From: Streptomyces novaecaesareae
Lineage (GTDB): Bacteria; Actinomycetota; Actinomycetes; Streptomycetales; Streptomycetaceae
Direction: 5' to 3'
Assembly: GCF_000716875.1 (NCBI RefSeq)
Contig: NZ_JNWQ01000015.1
Span: forward strand, 1-64,000
Length of the DNA stretch: 64,000 nt
How positions within the stretch are numbered: the stretch's first letter is position 1; each line of letters starts with the position of its first letter. Positions 26,288 through 34,687 of this stretch are shown piece after piece. Under the pieces are notes generated by a model. That model did not search any database, was not told the DNA's origin, and saw only the letters and a program-made list of their open reading frames with translations. Made by a program: the position numbers and the translations under genes.

Positions 26288-27610
26288 ATGCAGTCGCCGT
26301 CGTCCGAGGGGGCCGCGCGCGGGGCGTCGTGGCAGTGGGACGGGGAAGCCGACGACGGCGGGGAGGCGCCCGGGGACGTGATCGGGGGCGGCGGGGACGG
26401 GCCGCGCCTGAACCGGCGCCGGCTGCTGATCGGGGCCGGGGTGCTCGCGGCGGGCGGGGCCGTGTGGGCGTTGGGCCGTTCGGGTGCGGGCGATGCGCTC
26501 CCCTCCCCGAGGCCCCCGAGGCCGCAGCCCACCGCGCTCTCCGGGCCGACGCCGGTGTGGACCTACCGCGGCGCCGAGGCGATGACCCCGGAGCGGCTCA
26601 CCGACCCGCCGGGCCGCCCCGTCTACCTGTCCAAGAGCGGCCTGCAGGTCCTCGACCCGGCCCGCGGCACCGCCGCCCGGCTGCTGGTCTTCGACCCGCC
26701 CCCCAGCCGGGACTGGCCGAGCGACCTCGACATGCTCGGCAAGGTCGTGATCGGCCCCGACCTCCTCTTCACCACCACCTACGAGGGCCACCTGGAGGCC
26801 CGCCACTTCACCGACCCCGCCGCCGACTGGAGCCTGCCGCTGCCCGACGAGCTCCAGGGCGGCCGGACCCGGCTCACCGGCTACGACCGCGGCGTCCTCT
26901 ACGGCTACTCCTGGGGCCACCCCTGGGAGGTCGACACCCGGCCGCAGAGCCGCCTCTTCGCGCTCAGGGTCGCCGACCGAACCTTCCTGTGGTCCGTCCC
27001 CACCGAGACCGAGGAGCAGCCGATCACCCCCGCCACCGTGACCGGCGGCCACCTCCTGGCCTGCGTCCGTTTCCTCGGCAACCGCGCCGAACTGGTGGCC
27101 CGGGACGCCGCCACCGGCCGCCAGCTGTGGACCGCCCCCGGCGACGAGGACCTGCGCTGGTGCGCCACCGGCTCGCAGGAGGTGTACGTCCCCGACGGCA
27201 ACGGCGGCGTGCGCATGCTCCGCCCCACGGGCGAGCCGGGCTGGACCCACTCCCCCGCCCGGGGCGAGTCCTGGCGGGCGCTGCCGCCCGTCCCGGACGG
27301 CCCGCGGGTGTACGTGGCACGCGACGTGGGCATCGTCACCTGCCACGACGCGAGCACCGGCGCGGTGCTCTGGTCCTGCCGGCTGCCGTTCCTGCTGGAC
27401 CGCCGCAGCCATCCGGTGGTCGCCGGCGACATGCTGTTCGTGCCGGGTACGGCGGCCGGCGGGGTCAGCGCGATCCACACCTCCACCGGCGAGCCGGCGT
27501 GGACGTTCCGCGACTCCGGCCCGGGCCGGGACGTCTGGAGCCTCGCCGTCGACGCGGACCGCCTCTACGCGGGCCACGACGACATCCTGCACGCCCTCCC
27601 GCTGCGCTGA
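26288..27610 (+). CDS. Exported PQQ-like beta-propeller protein
   Basis: 440 residues. A glycine/acid-rich N-terminus precedes a twin-arginine-like membrane signal (LNRRRLLIGAGVLAAGGAVWAL, about 38-59), then a Pro-rich linker. From about 85 on are repeated propeller blades of the PQQ/WD-like kind: LYGYSWGHPWEV, LVARDAATGRQLWTAPG, VTCHDASTGAVLWSC, AIHTSTGEPAWTFRDSG, DADRLYAGHDDILHAL. No catalytic residues of PQQ dehydrogenases are evident, so an extracellular binding or scaffold role is likelier. ATG at 26288 with GAGAG upstream. Followed 29 bases later by the uridine-kinase-like gene. Confidence 0.85.
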   Translation: MQSPSSEGAARGASWQWDGEADDGGEAPGDVIGGGGDGPRLNRRRLLIGAGVLAAGGAVWALGRSGAGDALPSPRPPRPQPTALSGPTPVWTYRGAEAMTPERLTDPPGRPVYLSKSGLQVLDPARGTAARLLVFDPPPSRDWPSDLDMLGKVVIGPDLLFTTTYEGHLEARHFTDPAADWSLPLPDELQGGRTRLTGYDRGVLYGYSWGHPWEVDTRPQSRLFALRVADRTFLWSVPTETEEQPITPATVTGGHLLACVRFLGNRAELVARDAATGRQLWTAPGDEDLRWCATGSQEVYVPDGNGGVRMLRPTGEPGWTHSPARGESWRALPPVPDGPRVYVARDVGIVTCHDASTGAVLWSCRLPFLLDRRSHPVVAGDMLFVPGTAAGGVSAIHTSTGEPAWTFRDSGPGRDVWSLAVDADRLYAGHDDILHALPLR

Positions 27611-27639
27611 GCGACTCCACGACCCGGCAGGATGGCCCG

Positions 27640-28275
27640 ATGCGGATTCGCCCGATCTCCCCCGACAACCTGGCCGAGCTGCTCGCCGACCGCATCACCG
27701 CGCTGCCCGACGCCGACGGGCGCCGCGTGCGGGTGGCCGTGGACGGCGCCGGGGCCGCCCGCCCCGGGGACCTCGCCGACGCCCTGGTGGAGCCGCTGCG
27801 GCTGCGCGGCCGGCCGACGCTCCGGGTGTCGGCGGCGGACTTCCTGCGCCCGGCCTCGATCCGGCTGGAGTACGGCCGCCACGACGCGGACGCCTTCCAC
27901 GACCTCTGGCTGGACGACGGCGCCCTGCTGCGCGAGGTCCTCGACCCGCTGGAGCCGGGCGGCAGCGGCCGCGTGCTGCCCTCCCTGCGCGACCCGGCCA
28001 CCGACCGCTCCACCCGCGCCTCGTACACCCAACTCCCGTCGAACGGCGTGCTGTTGCTGGACGGCCCGCTGCTGCTCGGCCGCTGGCTGCCGCTGAACCT
28101 GACCGTCCACCTCGCCCTCACCCCGGCCGCCCTCGCCCGCCGCACCCCGGCCGACGAGCACTGGACCCTCCCGGCCTTCGCCCGCTACGAGGCCGAGACC
28201 GTCCCCGCCGAACTCGCCGACCTCACCGTCCGGATGGACGACCCGCGCCACCCCGCCCTGGTCGAACAGCCCTGA
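27640..28275 (+). CDS. Uridine-kinase-like protein with degenerate P-loop
   Basis: 211 residues resembling the proteins called uridine kinase in Streptomyces. RVAVDGAGAARPGDLADAL sits where a Walker A (GxxGxGKT) belongs but lacks the Lys-Ser/Thr pair. SAADFLRPASIRLEYGRHD, VLPSLRDPATDRSTRASY and GVLLLDGPLLLG correspond to the lid and Walker-B parts. Kinase activity is therefore doubtful; it may be a non-catalytic or differently acting member. ATG at 27640 with AGGA 8 bases upstream. Probably cotranscribed with the propeller gene. Confidence 0.75.
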   Translation: MRIRPISPDNLAELLADRITALPDADGRRVRVAVDGAGAARPGDLADALVEPLRLRGRPTLRVSAADFLRPASIRLEYGRHDADAFHDLWLDDGALLREVLDPLEPGGSGRVLPSLRDPATDRSTRASYTQLPSNGVLLLDGPLLLGRWLPLNLTVHLALTPAALARRTPADEHWTLPAFARYEAETVPAELADLTVRMDDPRHPALVEQP

Positions 28276-28284
28276 CCCGCCGCG

Positions 28285-29118
28285 TCACCGGCCCTGCGAC
28301 CGCCCCCGGCCCGGTCGGGCGGGCTCCGGGGCGGGGCCGCGCTGGCAGTACGGGCACCAGAACACCGCCCGGTCCCGCGGGGGCGTGCCCTGACGCCCGG
28401 TCACCACGGGGGTGACGCAGCGCGGGCAGGGCCGTCCGGCCCGGCCGTAGACCCAGTGCTGGTAGCCGGGCCTGGTGTCGCCGGTGGTGATGTGGCCGGG
28501 GCGCATCCTGTTGGCCTCCAGCATCTGCCGGGCCCGTTCCACCAGCCGGTCGGGGTGCGGGAGTTCGCCGACCTCGGTCCACGGCGTCACCCCGGCCACG
28601 AAGCACAGCTCGTTGGCGTAGACGTTGCCGATCCCGGCCAGGTTGCGCTGGTCGAGGAGGGCCTCGATGACCAGGCGGCCCGGGCGGGCGAGGAGGCGGC
28701 GGACGGCTTCGACCGGGTCCCAGTCGGGGCCGAGCAGGTCGGGGCCGAGGTGGCCGACGGCGCGCTGTTCGTCGGCGGTGCGCAGCAGCTCGACGACGGG
28801 GAGCCGGTAGCCGACGGCGGTGCCCCGGTCGGTGCCGAGGACGGCGCGGATCTGCCAGGCGGGGCCGCCGGTCCAGCGCTCGCCGGGGCGGTAGACCTCC
28901 CAGCGGCCGTCCATCCGCAGGTGGGTGTGCAGGGTGAGGCCGCCTTCGAGGCGGGTGAGCAGGTGCTTGCCGCGCGGGGCGACCTCCAGCACCCGGCGGC
29001 CGGCGAGCTCGGCGGTCGCGTGTGCGGGCACCCGCAGGTCGGCGCTGGTCAGCAGCTGCCCGGCGAGGGCCTCGTGCAGCCGGGCCGCCACGCGGAAGAC
29101 GGAGTCACCTTCTGGCAT
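28285..29118 (-). CDS. Fpg/Nei-family DNA glycosylase-lyase
   Basis: 277-residue base-excision repair enzyme. The mature N-terminus PEGDSVFRVA has the catalytic Pro and Glu of the Nei2 subgroup. HLRMDGRWEV and the helix-two-turn-helix LDQRNLAGIGNVYANELCF are intact. A zinc finger (CPRC ... CPYC) lies near 235-262. It removes oxidised bases and nicks the strand. The zinc-finger Arg region is followed by a Pro/Arg-rich tail. ATG at 29118, GAGAGG about 9 bases upstream. Convergent with the kinase-like gene (9 bases apart). Confidence 0.93.
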   Translation of the reverse strand: MPEGDSVFRVAARLHEALAGQLLTSADLRVPAHATAELAGRRVLEVAPRGKHLLTRLEGGLTLHTHLRMDGRWEVYRPGERWTGGPAWQIRAVLGTDRGTAVGYRLPVVELLRTADEQRAVGHLGPDLLGPDWDPVEAVRRLLARPGRLVIEALLDQRNLAGIGNVYANELCFVAGVTPWTEVGELPHPDRLVERARQMLEANRMRPGHITTGDTRPGYQHWVYGRAGRPCPRCVTPVVTGRQGTPPRDRAVFWCPYCQRGPAPEPARPGRGRSQGR

Positions 29119-29138
29119 GTCTCCATCCTCTCCCGCGC

Positions 29139-29184
29139 GGCGGCCCGGCGACGATCCCGGTGGCGGCCCGGCGACGACCCCGGT
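29139..29184. repeat. 23-bp tandem duplication
   Basis: Two copies of a 23-base unit beginning GGCGGCCCGGCGACGA (29139-29161 and 29162-29184) differing at one position, in the gap between the glycosylase start and the universal stress protein end. Confidence 0.85.
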
Positions 29185-29198
29185 GCGCCGCGGCCCGC

Positions 29199-29229
29199 CT
29201 ACTGCGCAGCCCGGCTACTGCGCGGCCTG
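29199..29229. repeat. 16-bp tandem repeat over the USP stop codon
   Basis: CTACTGCGCAGCCCGG (29199-29214) is followed by CTACTGCGCGGCC (29215 on). The second CTA is the complement of the universal stress protein's TAG stop, so the duplication copies the end of that gene. Confidence 0.75.
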
Positions 29230-29664
29230 CCCATCCCGGACGACGACCACCGGGCACGGCGCGTGCTCGGTGAGGTGGCGGCTGACCGAGCCGAGCAGGA
29301 CGCCGGAGAACCCGCCGAGGCCGCGGTTGCCGACGACGAGCAGCGCCGCGCCCTTGGCCGCCTCCAGCAGGACCGTGGCGGCGCCGCCCGGCATCACGGT
29401 CTCGCTGATCCGCACGCCCGGGTCGTCGCCGACCACCCTGACGACGCTCTCGGAGAGGATCCTGCCCGCGAGCTCCTCGGGGTTGAGGGCATCGACGGCC
29501 GGCACGCTCTGCTCGGCCCAGCCGTAGAAGGCGGGGTACTCCCAGGCGGCGATCGCGCTGACCGTCCCGCCGACGGCCATCGCGTAGTCGACGGCCCAGC
29601 GCAGCGCCTGCTCCGAGGCGGGCGAGCCGTCGACGCCGACGACGATCCGGGGACTGGCACTCAT
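29215..29664 (-). CDS. Universal stress protein (UspA family)
   Basis: 149 residues, a single USP domain with the nucleotide-binding alpha/beta fold. IVVGVDGSPASEQALRWA starts the domain, and GNRGLGGFSGVLLGSVS is the ATP-binding G-2x-G-9x-G(S/T) motif, so an ATP-binding member. ATG at 29664 with AAGGAG 6 bases upstream. Downstream of the metalloprotease gene by 82 bases, same strand. Role in stress survival is by family only. Confidence 0.94.
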   Translation of the reverse strand: MSASPRIVVGVDGSPASEQALRWAVDYAMAVGGTVSAIAAWEYPAFYGWAEQSVPAVDALNPEELAGRILSESVVRVVGDDPGVRISETVMPGGAATVLLEAAKGAALLVVGNRGLGGFSGVLLGSVSRHLTEHAPCPVVVVRDGQAAQ

Positions 29665-29746
29665 GCCCTTGCTCCTTCGGTTGGCCGGTGGGGTACCGGT
29701 TCGGCCCCATCCCTTCGAACATGGCTCAGAGAGGTCTGCTGCTGAC

Positions 29747-30736
29747 TCAACCGCGGTACGCCGCCCACGAGTTCGCCATCCGCTGGACCTGTCCGGGGGT
29801 GAACCTGGTCATGCAGGAGTCGTAGCTGTAGTCCATGAAGTTGTGGATCGGGTCGAGCCCGGGGCCGGGGCAGGTGTCGCGCCCCTCGGGGCAGCCGAAG
29901 GCGGCGCTGCGCTCGGCCGGGGTGTCGTCGACGTAGTCGCCCGGGGCCAGGCAGCCGCCCTGGAAGGTGTGGAAGAGGCCGAGCCAGTGGCCGATCTCGT
30001 GGGTGGCGGTGTTGCCCTGGTCGTAGTGGGTGGCGGAGCCGCCGGGCAGGGAGTCGTCGAGCACCACCACGCCGTCGTCGGTCGGGTTGGACTGGTAGGT
30101 GTTCGGGAACGTCGACCAGCCGAGCAGGGACTGGCCGAGCCGGGCGGCGTAGAGGTTGAGGGTGCCCCGGCCGCCCTTGCGCAGGGCGCTCTTCATCGCC
30201 TGCTCGGCGGCCGAGCCGGGGGTCATGCCGGTGTACCAGGCGGCGTTGTCCGTCCAGTCGGTGCCGGCCAGCTCGAAGTGGAACTGGGTGGGGGTGTTGC
30301 CCTCGCCCTGGCCGCCGTAGGTGGCGTTGAGGTGGTCGATCTGGGCGGCGACGGCCGCCTCGCCCAGCTTCCCGGTGTCCCCGGCGTGGATCACGTGCAG
30401 GTAAACGGGGACGGTGGTCGCGGCGCCGATCTGCCGATGGGCGGCGCCGAGCCGGGCGAGCCGCGCGTCGAGGTCGGCCTGCATCGCCCCGGCCTGCGCG
30501 GCGCTGACGGCGTTCGGGTCCTTCCCGGCCTGGCTGCCGGCCGGCCTGCGGGCCGCGGCCCCGGCGGCTGCGTCGGCTGCGTCGGCCTCCGCGCCGTCGC
30601 ACACGGTCGTCGGGGCGACGGCGGCGCGCTGCGGGGCCGGTGCCGCGAACTGGCTCAGTCCGGCGGCCGCGACCAGCGCGGCGGCGCAGGGGAACAGGCG
30701 GGGGGCACGCGAGCGCACCCGGACGGAACGACGCAT
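29747..30736 (-). CDS. Secreted zinc metalloprotease (M43 pappalysin-like)
   Basis: 329 residues. Signal peptide about 1-30 ([21 protein letters not shown]), then a propeptide-like Ala-rich region. The catalytic domain carries [17 protein letters not shown] (HExxHxxGxxH) and a Met-turn [11 protein letters not shown] about 75 residues later, as in the cytophagalysin/M43B group. [14 protein letters not shown] and [19 protein letters not shown] are typical of this group. Several Cys would pair in the secreted protein. ATG at 30736 (AGGAG 5-6 bases upstream) replaces a start 42 bases earlier. Confidence 0.93.
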   Translation of the reverse strand: MRRSVRVRSRAPRLFPCAAALVAAAGLSQFAAPAPQRAAVAPTTVCDGAEADAADAAAGAAARRPAGSQAGKDPNAVSAAQAGAMQADLDARLARLGAAHRQIGAATTVPVYLHVIHAGDTGKLGEAAVAAQIDHLNATYGGQGEGNTPTQFHFELAGTDWTDNAAWYTGMTPGSAAEQAMKSALRKGGRGTLNLYAARLGQSLLGWSTFPNTYQSNPTDDGVVVLDDSLPGGSATHYDQGNTATHEIGHWLGLFHTFQGGCLAPGDYVDDTPAERSAAFGCPEGRDTCPGPGLDPIHNFMDYSYDSCMTRFTPGQVQRMANSWAAYRG

Positions 30737-30828
30737 CTGCGCTCCTGACGGGGGGAGTTGACGGAGTCTCGGCCGCACCCGGCAGGCCGGTGCCCGCCGG
30801 CGCGGTGCCCGGCACGGACTCGCCGAGA

Positions 30829-31497
30829 CTACGACGCCGTGAAGTCGATCTCCCGCAGGGCGCGCGCGGCGGCCCGGTCGAGTACCACGGCGGACGCACA
30901 GTCGGCCGGCAGCCGCCCGGCCCCGAGGATCCGCCGCCGCAGCCGGGCCACCACGGCCCGGTGCCGGGCGAAGGCGTAGCGGGAGACGGCGCGCCCGCGC
31001 CGCCGCTGCCCGTCCAGCGCCTCGGCCGGGTCGACGTCGAGCAGCAGCAGGTGCACCCGGCGGCCCTGCCGGCCGGCGGCCCGGGCGAGCCAGGCCCGCA
31101 CCCAGGGCAGCGTGCCGCAGTCGTGCACCACCAGCGGACCGCCGTCCAGGACGGCGCGGCGCAGCCGGCGGTAGTGCGCGAGCCGGGCGAGCGGGCGGTA
31201 GAGCGCGTACGGGAGGCGGCCGGGCAGCCGGGCCGCGTACTCGTCGCGCACCAGCTGGGAGTCGATCAGCGGGGCGCGCACGCAGCGGCGCATCAGGGTG
31301 CTCTTGCCGCTGCCGGGCAGGCCGGTGACGACCAGGACGTCCCCGGCGGGGTAGCGCAGGGCCGCCGGGCCGGGGCCGCGCAGCTCGTGCAGGACGGGCG
31401 GGTCGTGGGAGGGCGGCAGGACGACCCGCTCCCCGGCGGGGCGCGGCGGCGGCACCCGTGGCACCGCCGCCGCCCGCACCGTTCTCGTCCCGCTCAC
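30829..31497 (-). CDS. P-loop ATPase/kinase of the AAA_33 type
   Basis: 222 residues. [19 protein letters not shown] is a full Walker A, and [22 protein letters not shown] is the region of Walker B in the zeta-toxin/polynucleotide-kinase-like ATPases. [22 protein letters not shown] is a typical lid. It probably phosphorylates a small molecule or nucleic acid end, substrate unknown. GTG at 31497 is preceded by GGGGGAG with 5-base spacing; the ATG 42 bases upstream has a poorer site. Confidence 0.82.
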   Translation of the reverse strand: MSGTRTVRAAAVPRVPPPRPAGERVVLPPSHDPPVLHELRGPGPAALRYPAGDVLVVTGLPGSGKSTLMRRCVRAPLIDSQLVRDEYAARLPGRLPYALYRPLARLAHYRRLRRAVLDGGPLVVHDCGTLPWVRAWLARAAGRQGRRVHLLLLDVDPAEALDGQRRRGRAVSRYAFARHRAVVARLRRRILGAGRLPADCASAVVLDRAAARALREIDFTAS

Positions 31498-31587
31498 CGG
31501 TTCTCCCCCCGCCGTTCCCTGCTCAGGAGCATGGCGCATTCCCAAGAGCGAGTAAAGGGCGGAGGTCGGGGGCGGGCCCTGCGCCGC

Positions 31588-31621
31588 CGGGCCTGTTGCA
31601 GGACCGGGCCTGTTTCCGGAC
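31588..31621. repeat. 17-bp tandem duplication
   Basis: CCGGGCCTGTTGCAGGA followed directly by CCGGGCCTGTTTCCGGA, in the 204-base gap between the P-loop ATPase start and the F420 oxidoreductase end. Confidence 0.7.
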
Positions 31622-31701
31622 CATTCCGTCACGGACCCGGCCGCCACGGCCCCGGCCGGTCATGAGCCGGTCAGGTGCTACTCGTCACCGGGTGCCGGTC
31701 G

Positions 31702-32628
31702 TCAGCCGAGCTGCGGGGCGACCCGGGAGGCGATCAGCTCCAGGTGGTCGAGGTCGGCCAGGTCGAGGATCTGCAGGTAGATCCGCTCGCTGCCGACGGC
31801 GGCGTACCGGCCGATCTTCTCGGCCACCTCGTCCGGGGTGCCGGCCAGGCCGTTGGCCTTCAGCTCGTCCACGTCGCGGCCGATGGCGGCGGCCCGGCGG
31901 GCCACCTCGGCGTCGTCCCGGCCGACGCAGGCGACCAGCGCGTTGGAGTAGACCAGGCCGGCGGCCGGGCGCCCGGCCTGCTCGACGGCGGCACGGACCC
32001 GGCCGAACTGGGCGGCGGAGTCGTCCACCGAGGCGAACGGCAGGTTGAACTCGTCGGCGAAGCGGGCGGCCAGGGCCGGGGTGCGCTTGGGACCGAGGCC
32101 GCCGACCAGCACCGGGATGCGGTCCTGGGCGGGCTTGGGCAGCGCGGGCGAGTCGGTCAGCGTGTAGTACTGCCCGGCGAAGTCGAAGGTGTCGCCGAGC
32201 TTGGTGTTCCACAGGCCGGTGATGATCGCCAGCTGCTCCTCCAGCCGCCCGAACTTCTCCTTGGGAAAGGGGATCCCGTAGGAGGTGTGTTCGGCCTCGT
32301 ACCAGCCGGCGCCGAGGCCGAACTCGACCCGGCCGCCGCTCATCGCGTCGACCTGGGCGACCTGGATCGCGGTGACGCCCGGCAGCCGGAAGGTGGCGGC
32401 GGTCATCAGGGTGCCGAGGCGGATGGTGCTGGTGTCGCGGGCGAGGCCGGCCAGGGTGATCCAGGCGTCGGTGGGGCCGGGCAGGCCGTCGACGTCGCCC
32501 ATCTTCAGGTAGTGGTCGGAGCGGAAGAAGGCGCTGAAGGCGCCGAGTTCCTCGGCGGTGCGGGCGACCGTCAGGAGGGTTTCGTAGCTCGCGCCCTGCT
32601 GGGGTTCGGTGAAGATGCGGAGATCCAT
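31702..32628 (-). CDS. LLM-class F420-dependent oxidoreductase
   Basis: 308-residue luciferase-like (beta/alpha)8 flavoenzyme. MDLRIFTEPQQGASYETLLT is the characteristic N-terminus of the TIGR03560-like F420 group. FFRSDHYLKMGDVDGLPGPTDAW, RLGTLMTAATFRLPGVTA and GRVEFGLGAGWYEAEH are cofactor-site segments. Deazaflavin F420 as cofactor is inferred from the family. ATG at 32628 matches the homologue start; an ATG three codons earlier (32637) is possible. Neither has a strong site. It is divergent from the 117-residue gene. Confidence 0.92.
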   Translation of the reverse strand: MDLRIFTEPQQGASYETLLTVARTAEELGAFSAFFRSDHYLKMGDVDGLPGPTDAWITLAGLARDTSTIRLGTLMTAATFRLPGVTAIQVAQVDAMSGGRVEFGLGAGWYEAEHTSYGIPFPKEKFGRLEEQLAIITGLWNTKLGDTFDFAGQYYTLTDSPALPKPAQDRIPVLVGGLGPKRTPALAARFADEFNLPFASVDDSAAQFGRVRAAVEQAGRPAAGLVYSNALVACVGRDDAEVARRAAAIGRDVDELKANGLAGTPDEVAEKIGRYAAVGSERIYLQILDLADLDHLELIASRVAPQLG

Positions 32629-32781
32629 GCGGGCCATTCTGGTACGGACCGCCCGCCCGTGGACACAGGGAACCGGCCGGACCACGGAACGTACCGGCCA
32701 CCGGGCGCGGGTGGCCAAGGTCTCAGCACGGAACCGTCACGGCCCTGCGATCCCGTCCCCGGGCTCGCCTACCGTGGACGG

Positions 32782-33135
32782 ATGTTCGCGACCCCCGACG
32801 AATCCTTCCGGCGTTCCCAAGACGAGCCGGCCGGCTGCCCGCTGCCCGGCATCGTGACGGCGTTCACGCCCCGGCTGGCCGAGTTCGCCTTCGAGCCCGG
32901 CTTCGTCGCGGCGGTCGACCAGCACGCGGCGATGCTGCGCGAGCTGCTGTACGCGCAGGGGCCGGAGCTCGCGCCCCGGCCCCTGGACCGTGCGGAACTG
33001 TCGGACTACGCGCTGGGCTTCCTGGACGCGCTCACCGAGATCGGCTGGCGGGAACCGGTCGGCTACGACTACGCCGTGCTCCGGCTGACCGCGATCTGCT
33101 GGCTGGTGCGTGAGCAGGGCCTGCTGGAGGTCTGA
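32782..33135 (+). CDS. Small conserved protein, possibly DUF6401-like
   Basis: 117 residues, helical, no signal or membrane segment. FEPGFVAAVDQHAAMLRELL in the middle and DYAVLRLTAICWLVREQGLLEV at the end resemble the DUF6401 family of Streptomyces proteins named for natural-product loci; this recognition is tentative. Function unknown. ATG at 32782, GGACGG close upstream. The long upstream frame is antisense to the F420 oxidoreductase. Confidence 0.65.
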   Translation: MFATPDESFRRSQDEPAGCPLPGIVTAFTPRLAEFAFEPGFVAAVDQHAAMLRELLYAQGPELAPRPLDRAELSDYALGFLDALTEIGWREPVGYDYAVLRLTAICWLVREQGLLEV

Positions 33136-33295
33136 CGCCCCGCTGTCCCCCTTCGTGGATACCAGGCGGCCGTCCGGCCCGCCCGTGCCCGCTGTCCGGG
33201 ATGCTTTCCCCGGGTGAAGGTTCCCTCCGCCCGCGCGGTTACAGTGGCGGTCCGGAGGACGAACGACGGGGCGGGACGGACAGGACGGTGCGGAA

Positions 33296-34060
33296 GTGAG
33301 CGGTACGGCAGCGGACAGCGCGGTGGGACACCGGGCGCTGCACTGGCGGATCCGCCCGGAACGGGCGCGGGCCGCCGTCCTGGTGCTGCACGGCGGCGAG
33401 GAGCACAACCTCGACCGGCCCGGCCGACTCAACCTCCCGCTGCTGCGGATGCACGGCTTCCTGCGCGCACTCACCAGGGCGACGGCCGGCCGCGAGGTGG
33501 CCGTCGGGACCGTCCGCTACCGCCACCGCGGCTGGAACGGGCCCCGCGCCGACGCCGCCCGGGACGCGGTCGCCGCGCTCGACGAACTGGCCTCGCAGCT
33601 GGGGCCGGTGCCGACCGTCCTGATCGGCCACTCGATGGGCGGACGCGCCGCGCTGCAGGCCGGCGGGCACCCGTCCGTCACCGGCCTGATCGCCCTCGCC
33701 CCCTGGTGCCCGGCCGAGGACCCGTGCGAACAGCTGGCCGGCCGGGACGTGCTGATGCTGCACGGCGACCGCGACACCGTGACCGCGCCCGCCGACACCC
33801 ACGCCTTCGCCGCCCGCAGCCGCGCCGCCGGCGCCCGCGTCTGCGGCTACACCGTCACCGGCAGCGGCCACGCCATGCTCCAGCGCGTGCCCGACTGGCA
33901 CCGCGCCACCACCCGGCTCACCACCGCCCTGCTCGGCCTCCACCCGCTCCCCACCGAGACCGCCTCCGCGCTCACCCTGCCGCCCGCCTCCGCCGAGGCC
34001 CTCACCCTCCCGCTCCCCCGCCAACCCCGCCGCGCCCCGGCCCTCCCGGCCAACCCCTGA
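33296..34060 (+). CDS. Alpha/beta hydrolase
   Basis: 254 residues. Nucleophile elbow LIGHSMGGRAALQ, acid in MLHGDRDTVT and His in VTGSGHAML form a complete triad; oxyanion segment VLHGGEEHN. Dienelactone-hydrolase/lysophospholipase-like, substrate unknown. The last 45 residues are Pro/Ala/Leu-rich and probably disordered. GTG start at 33296 with GCGGA just upstream. Convergent with the four-helix membrane protein gene. Confidence 0.9.
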   Translation: MSGTAADSAVGHRALHWRIRPERARAAVLVLHGGEEHNLDRPGRLNLPLLRMHGFLRALTRATAGREVAVGTVRYRHRGWNGPRADAARDAVAALDELASQLGPVPTVLIGHSMGGRAALQAGGHPSVTGLIALAPWCPAEDPCEQLAGRDVLMLHGDRDTVTAPADTHAFAARSRAAGARVCGYTVTGSGHAMLQRVPDWHRATTRLTTALLGLHPLPTETASALTLPPASAEALTLPLPRQPRRAPALPANP

Positions 34061-34110
34061 GCCCTGCGCCCCTGCGCTTGGTCGGACCCGCGTGCTTCGT
34101 CGGACCCGGC

Positions 34111-34533
34111 CTAGAGGACGTGGCAGAGGGCTGTGGTGAAGACCGCGGTGACCCACGTCCACAGGACGGCGAGGGCGATGTGGGCGGCGGTGCGCAGCGG
34201 GTCGCCGCGCCAGAGCTTCGGGGAGAAGACGGCGAATTCGAAGAGCCAGCGCAGGCCCCAGAAGAGGGTCTGGCCGGCCAGCAGGGCGGTGGCGAGCCGG
34301 GTGCCGGAGAGCAGGTCGGGGGCCAGGCAGAGCGGGAGGAGGCCGAGGAAGACGCAGGCCAGGCCGATGAAGAAGAGGTGGGCGTAGGAGACCTGGCGGG
34401 TCAGGAGGGTGGTCCCGGACAGGTCGGCGGGCCAGCCGATGGCGCGGGGCAGCACCGCGTGGACCAGGCCGACGGTGACGAGGGCGGCGCCGACCAGGCG
34501 CAACTGGCCTTCGAGGGTCAGGAGTTCGGTCAT
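34111..34533 (-). CDS. Small four-helix membrane protein
   Basis: 140 residues, four hydrophobic segments (LVGAALVTVGLVHAVLP, LFFIGLACVFLGLLPLCL, ATALLAGQTLFWGLRWLF, IALAVLWTWVTAVFTTAL). Function not recognised. Conserved-looking polar residues lie in the loops (WRGDPLRTA). ATG at 34531-34533. The next gene upstream is the winged-helix regulator on the same strand, 154 bases away. Confidence 0.75.
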   Translation of the reverse strand: MTELLTLEGQLRLVGAALVTVGLVHAVLPRAIGWPADLSGTTLLTRQVSYAHLFFIGLACVFLGLLPLCLAPDLLSGTRLATALLAGQTLFWGLRWLFEFAVFSPKLWRGDPLRTAAHIALAVLWTWVTAVFTTALCHVL

Positions 34534-34687
34534 GATGCGGGCTTTCGGCGGGTGCGGGTGGTGCGCTCATCATGGCGTACGACTTTGAACGTGTTCAGCT
34601 CGGGGTCGGGGCGCAGAGCGGCACACGCCCGGAGCGGTGACGGCGGGGCCGTGGTCGCAGGGCGGTGGCGGCGGGCCGTGCCGCGGG

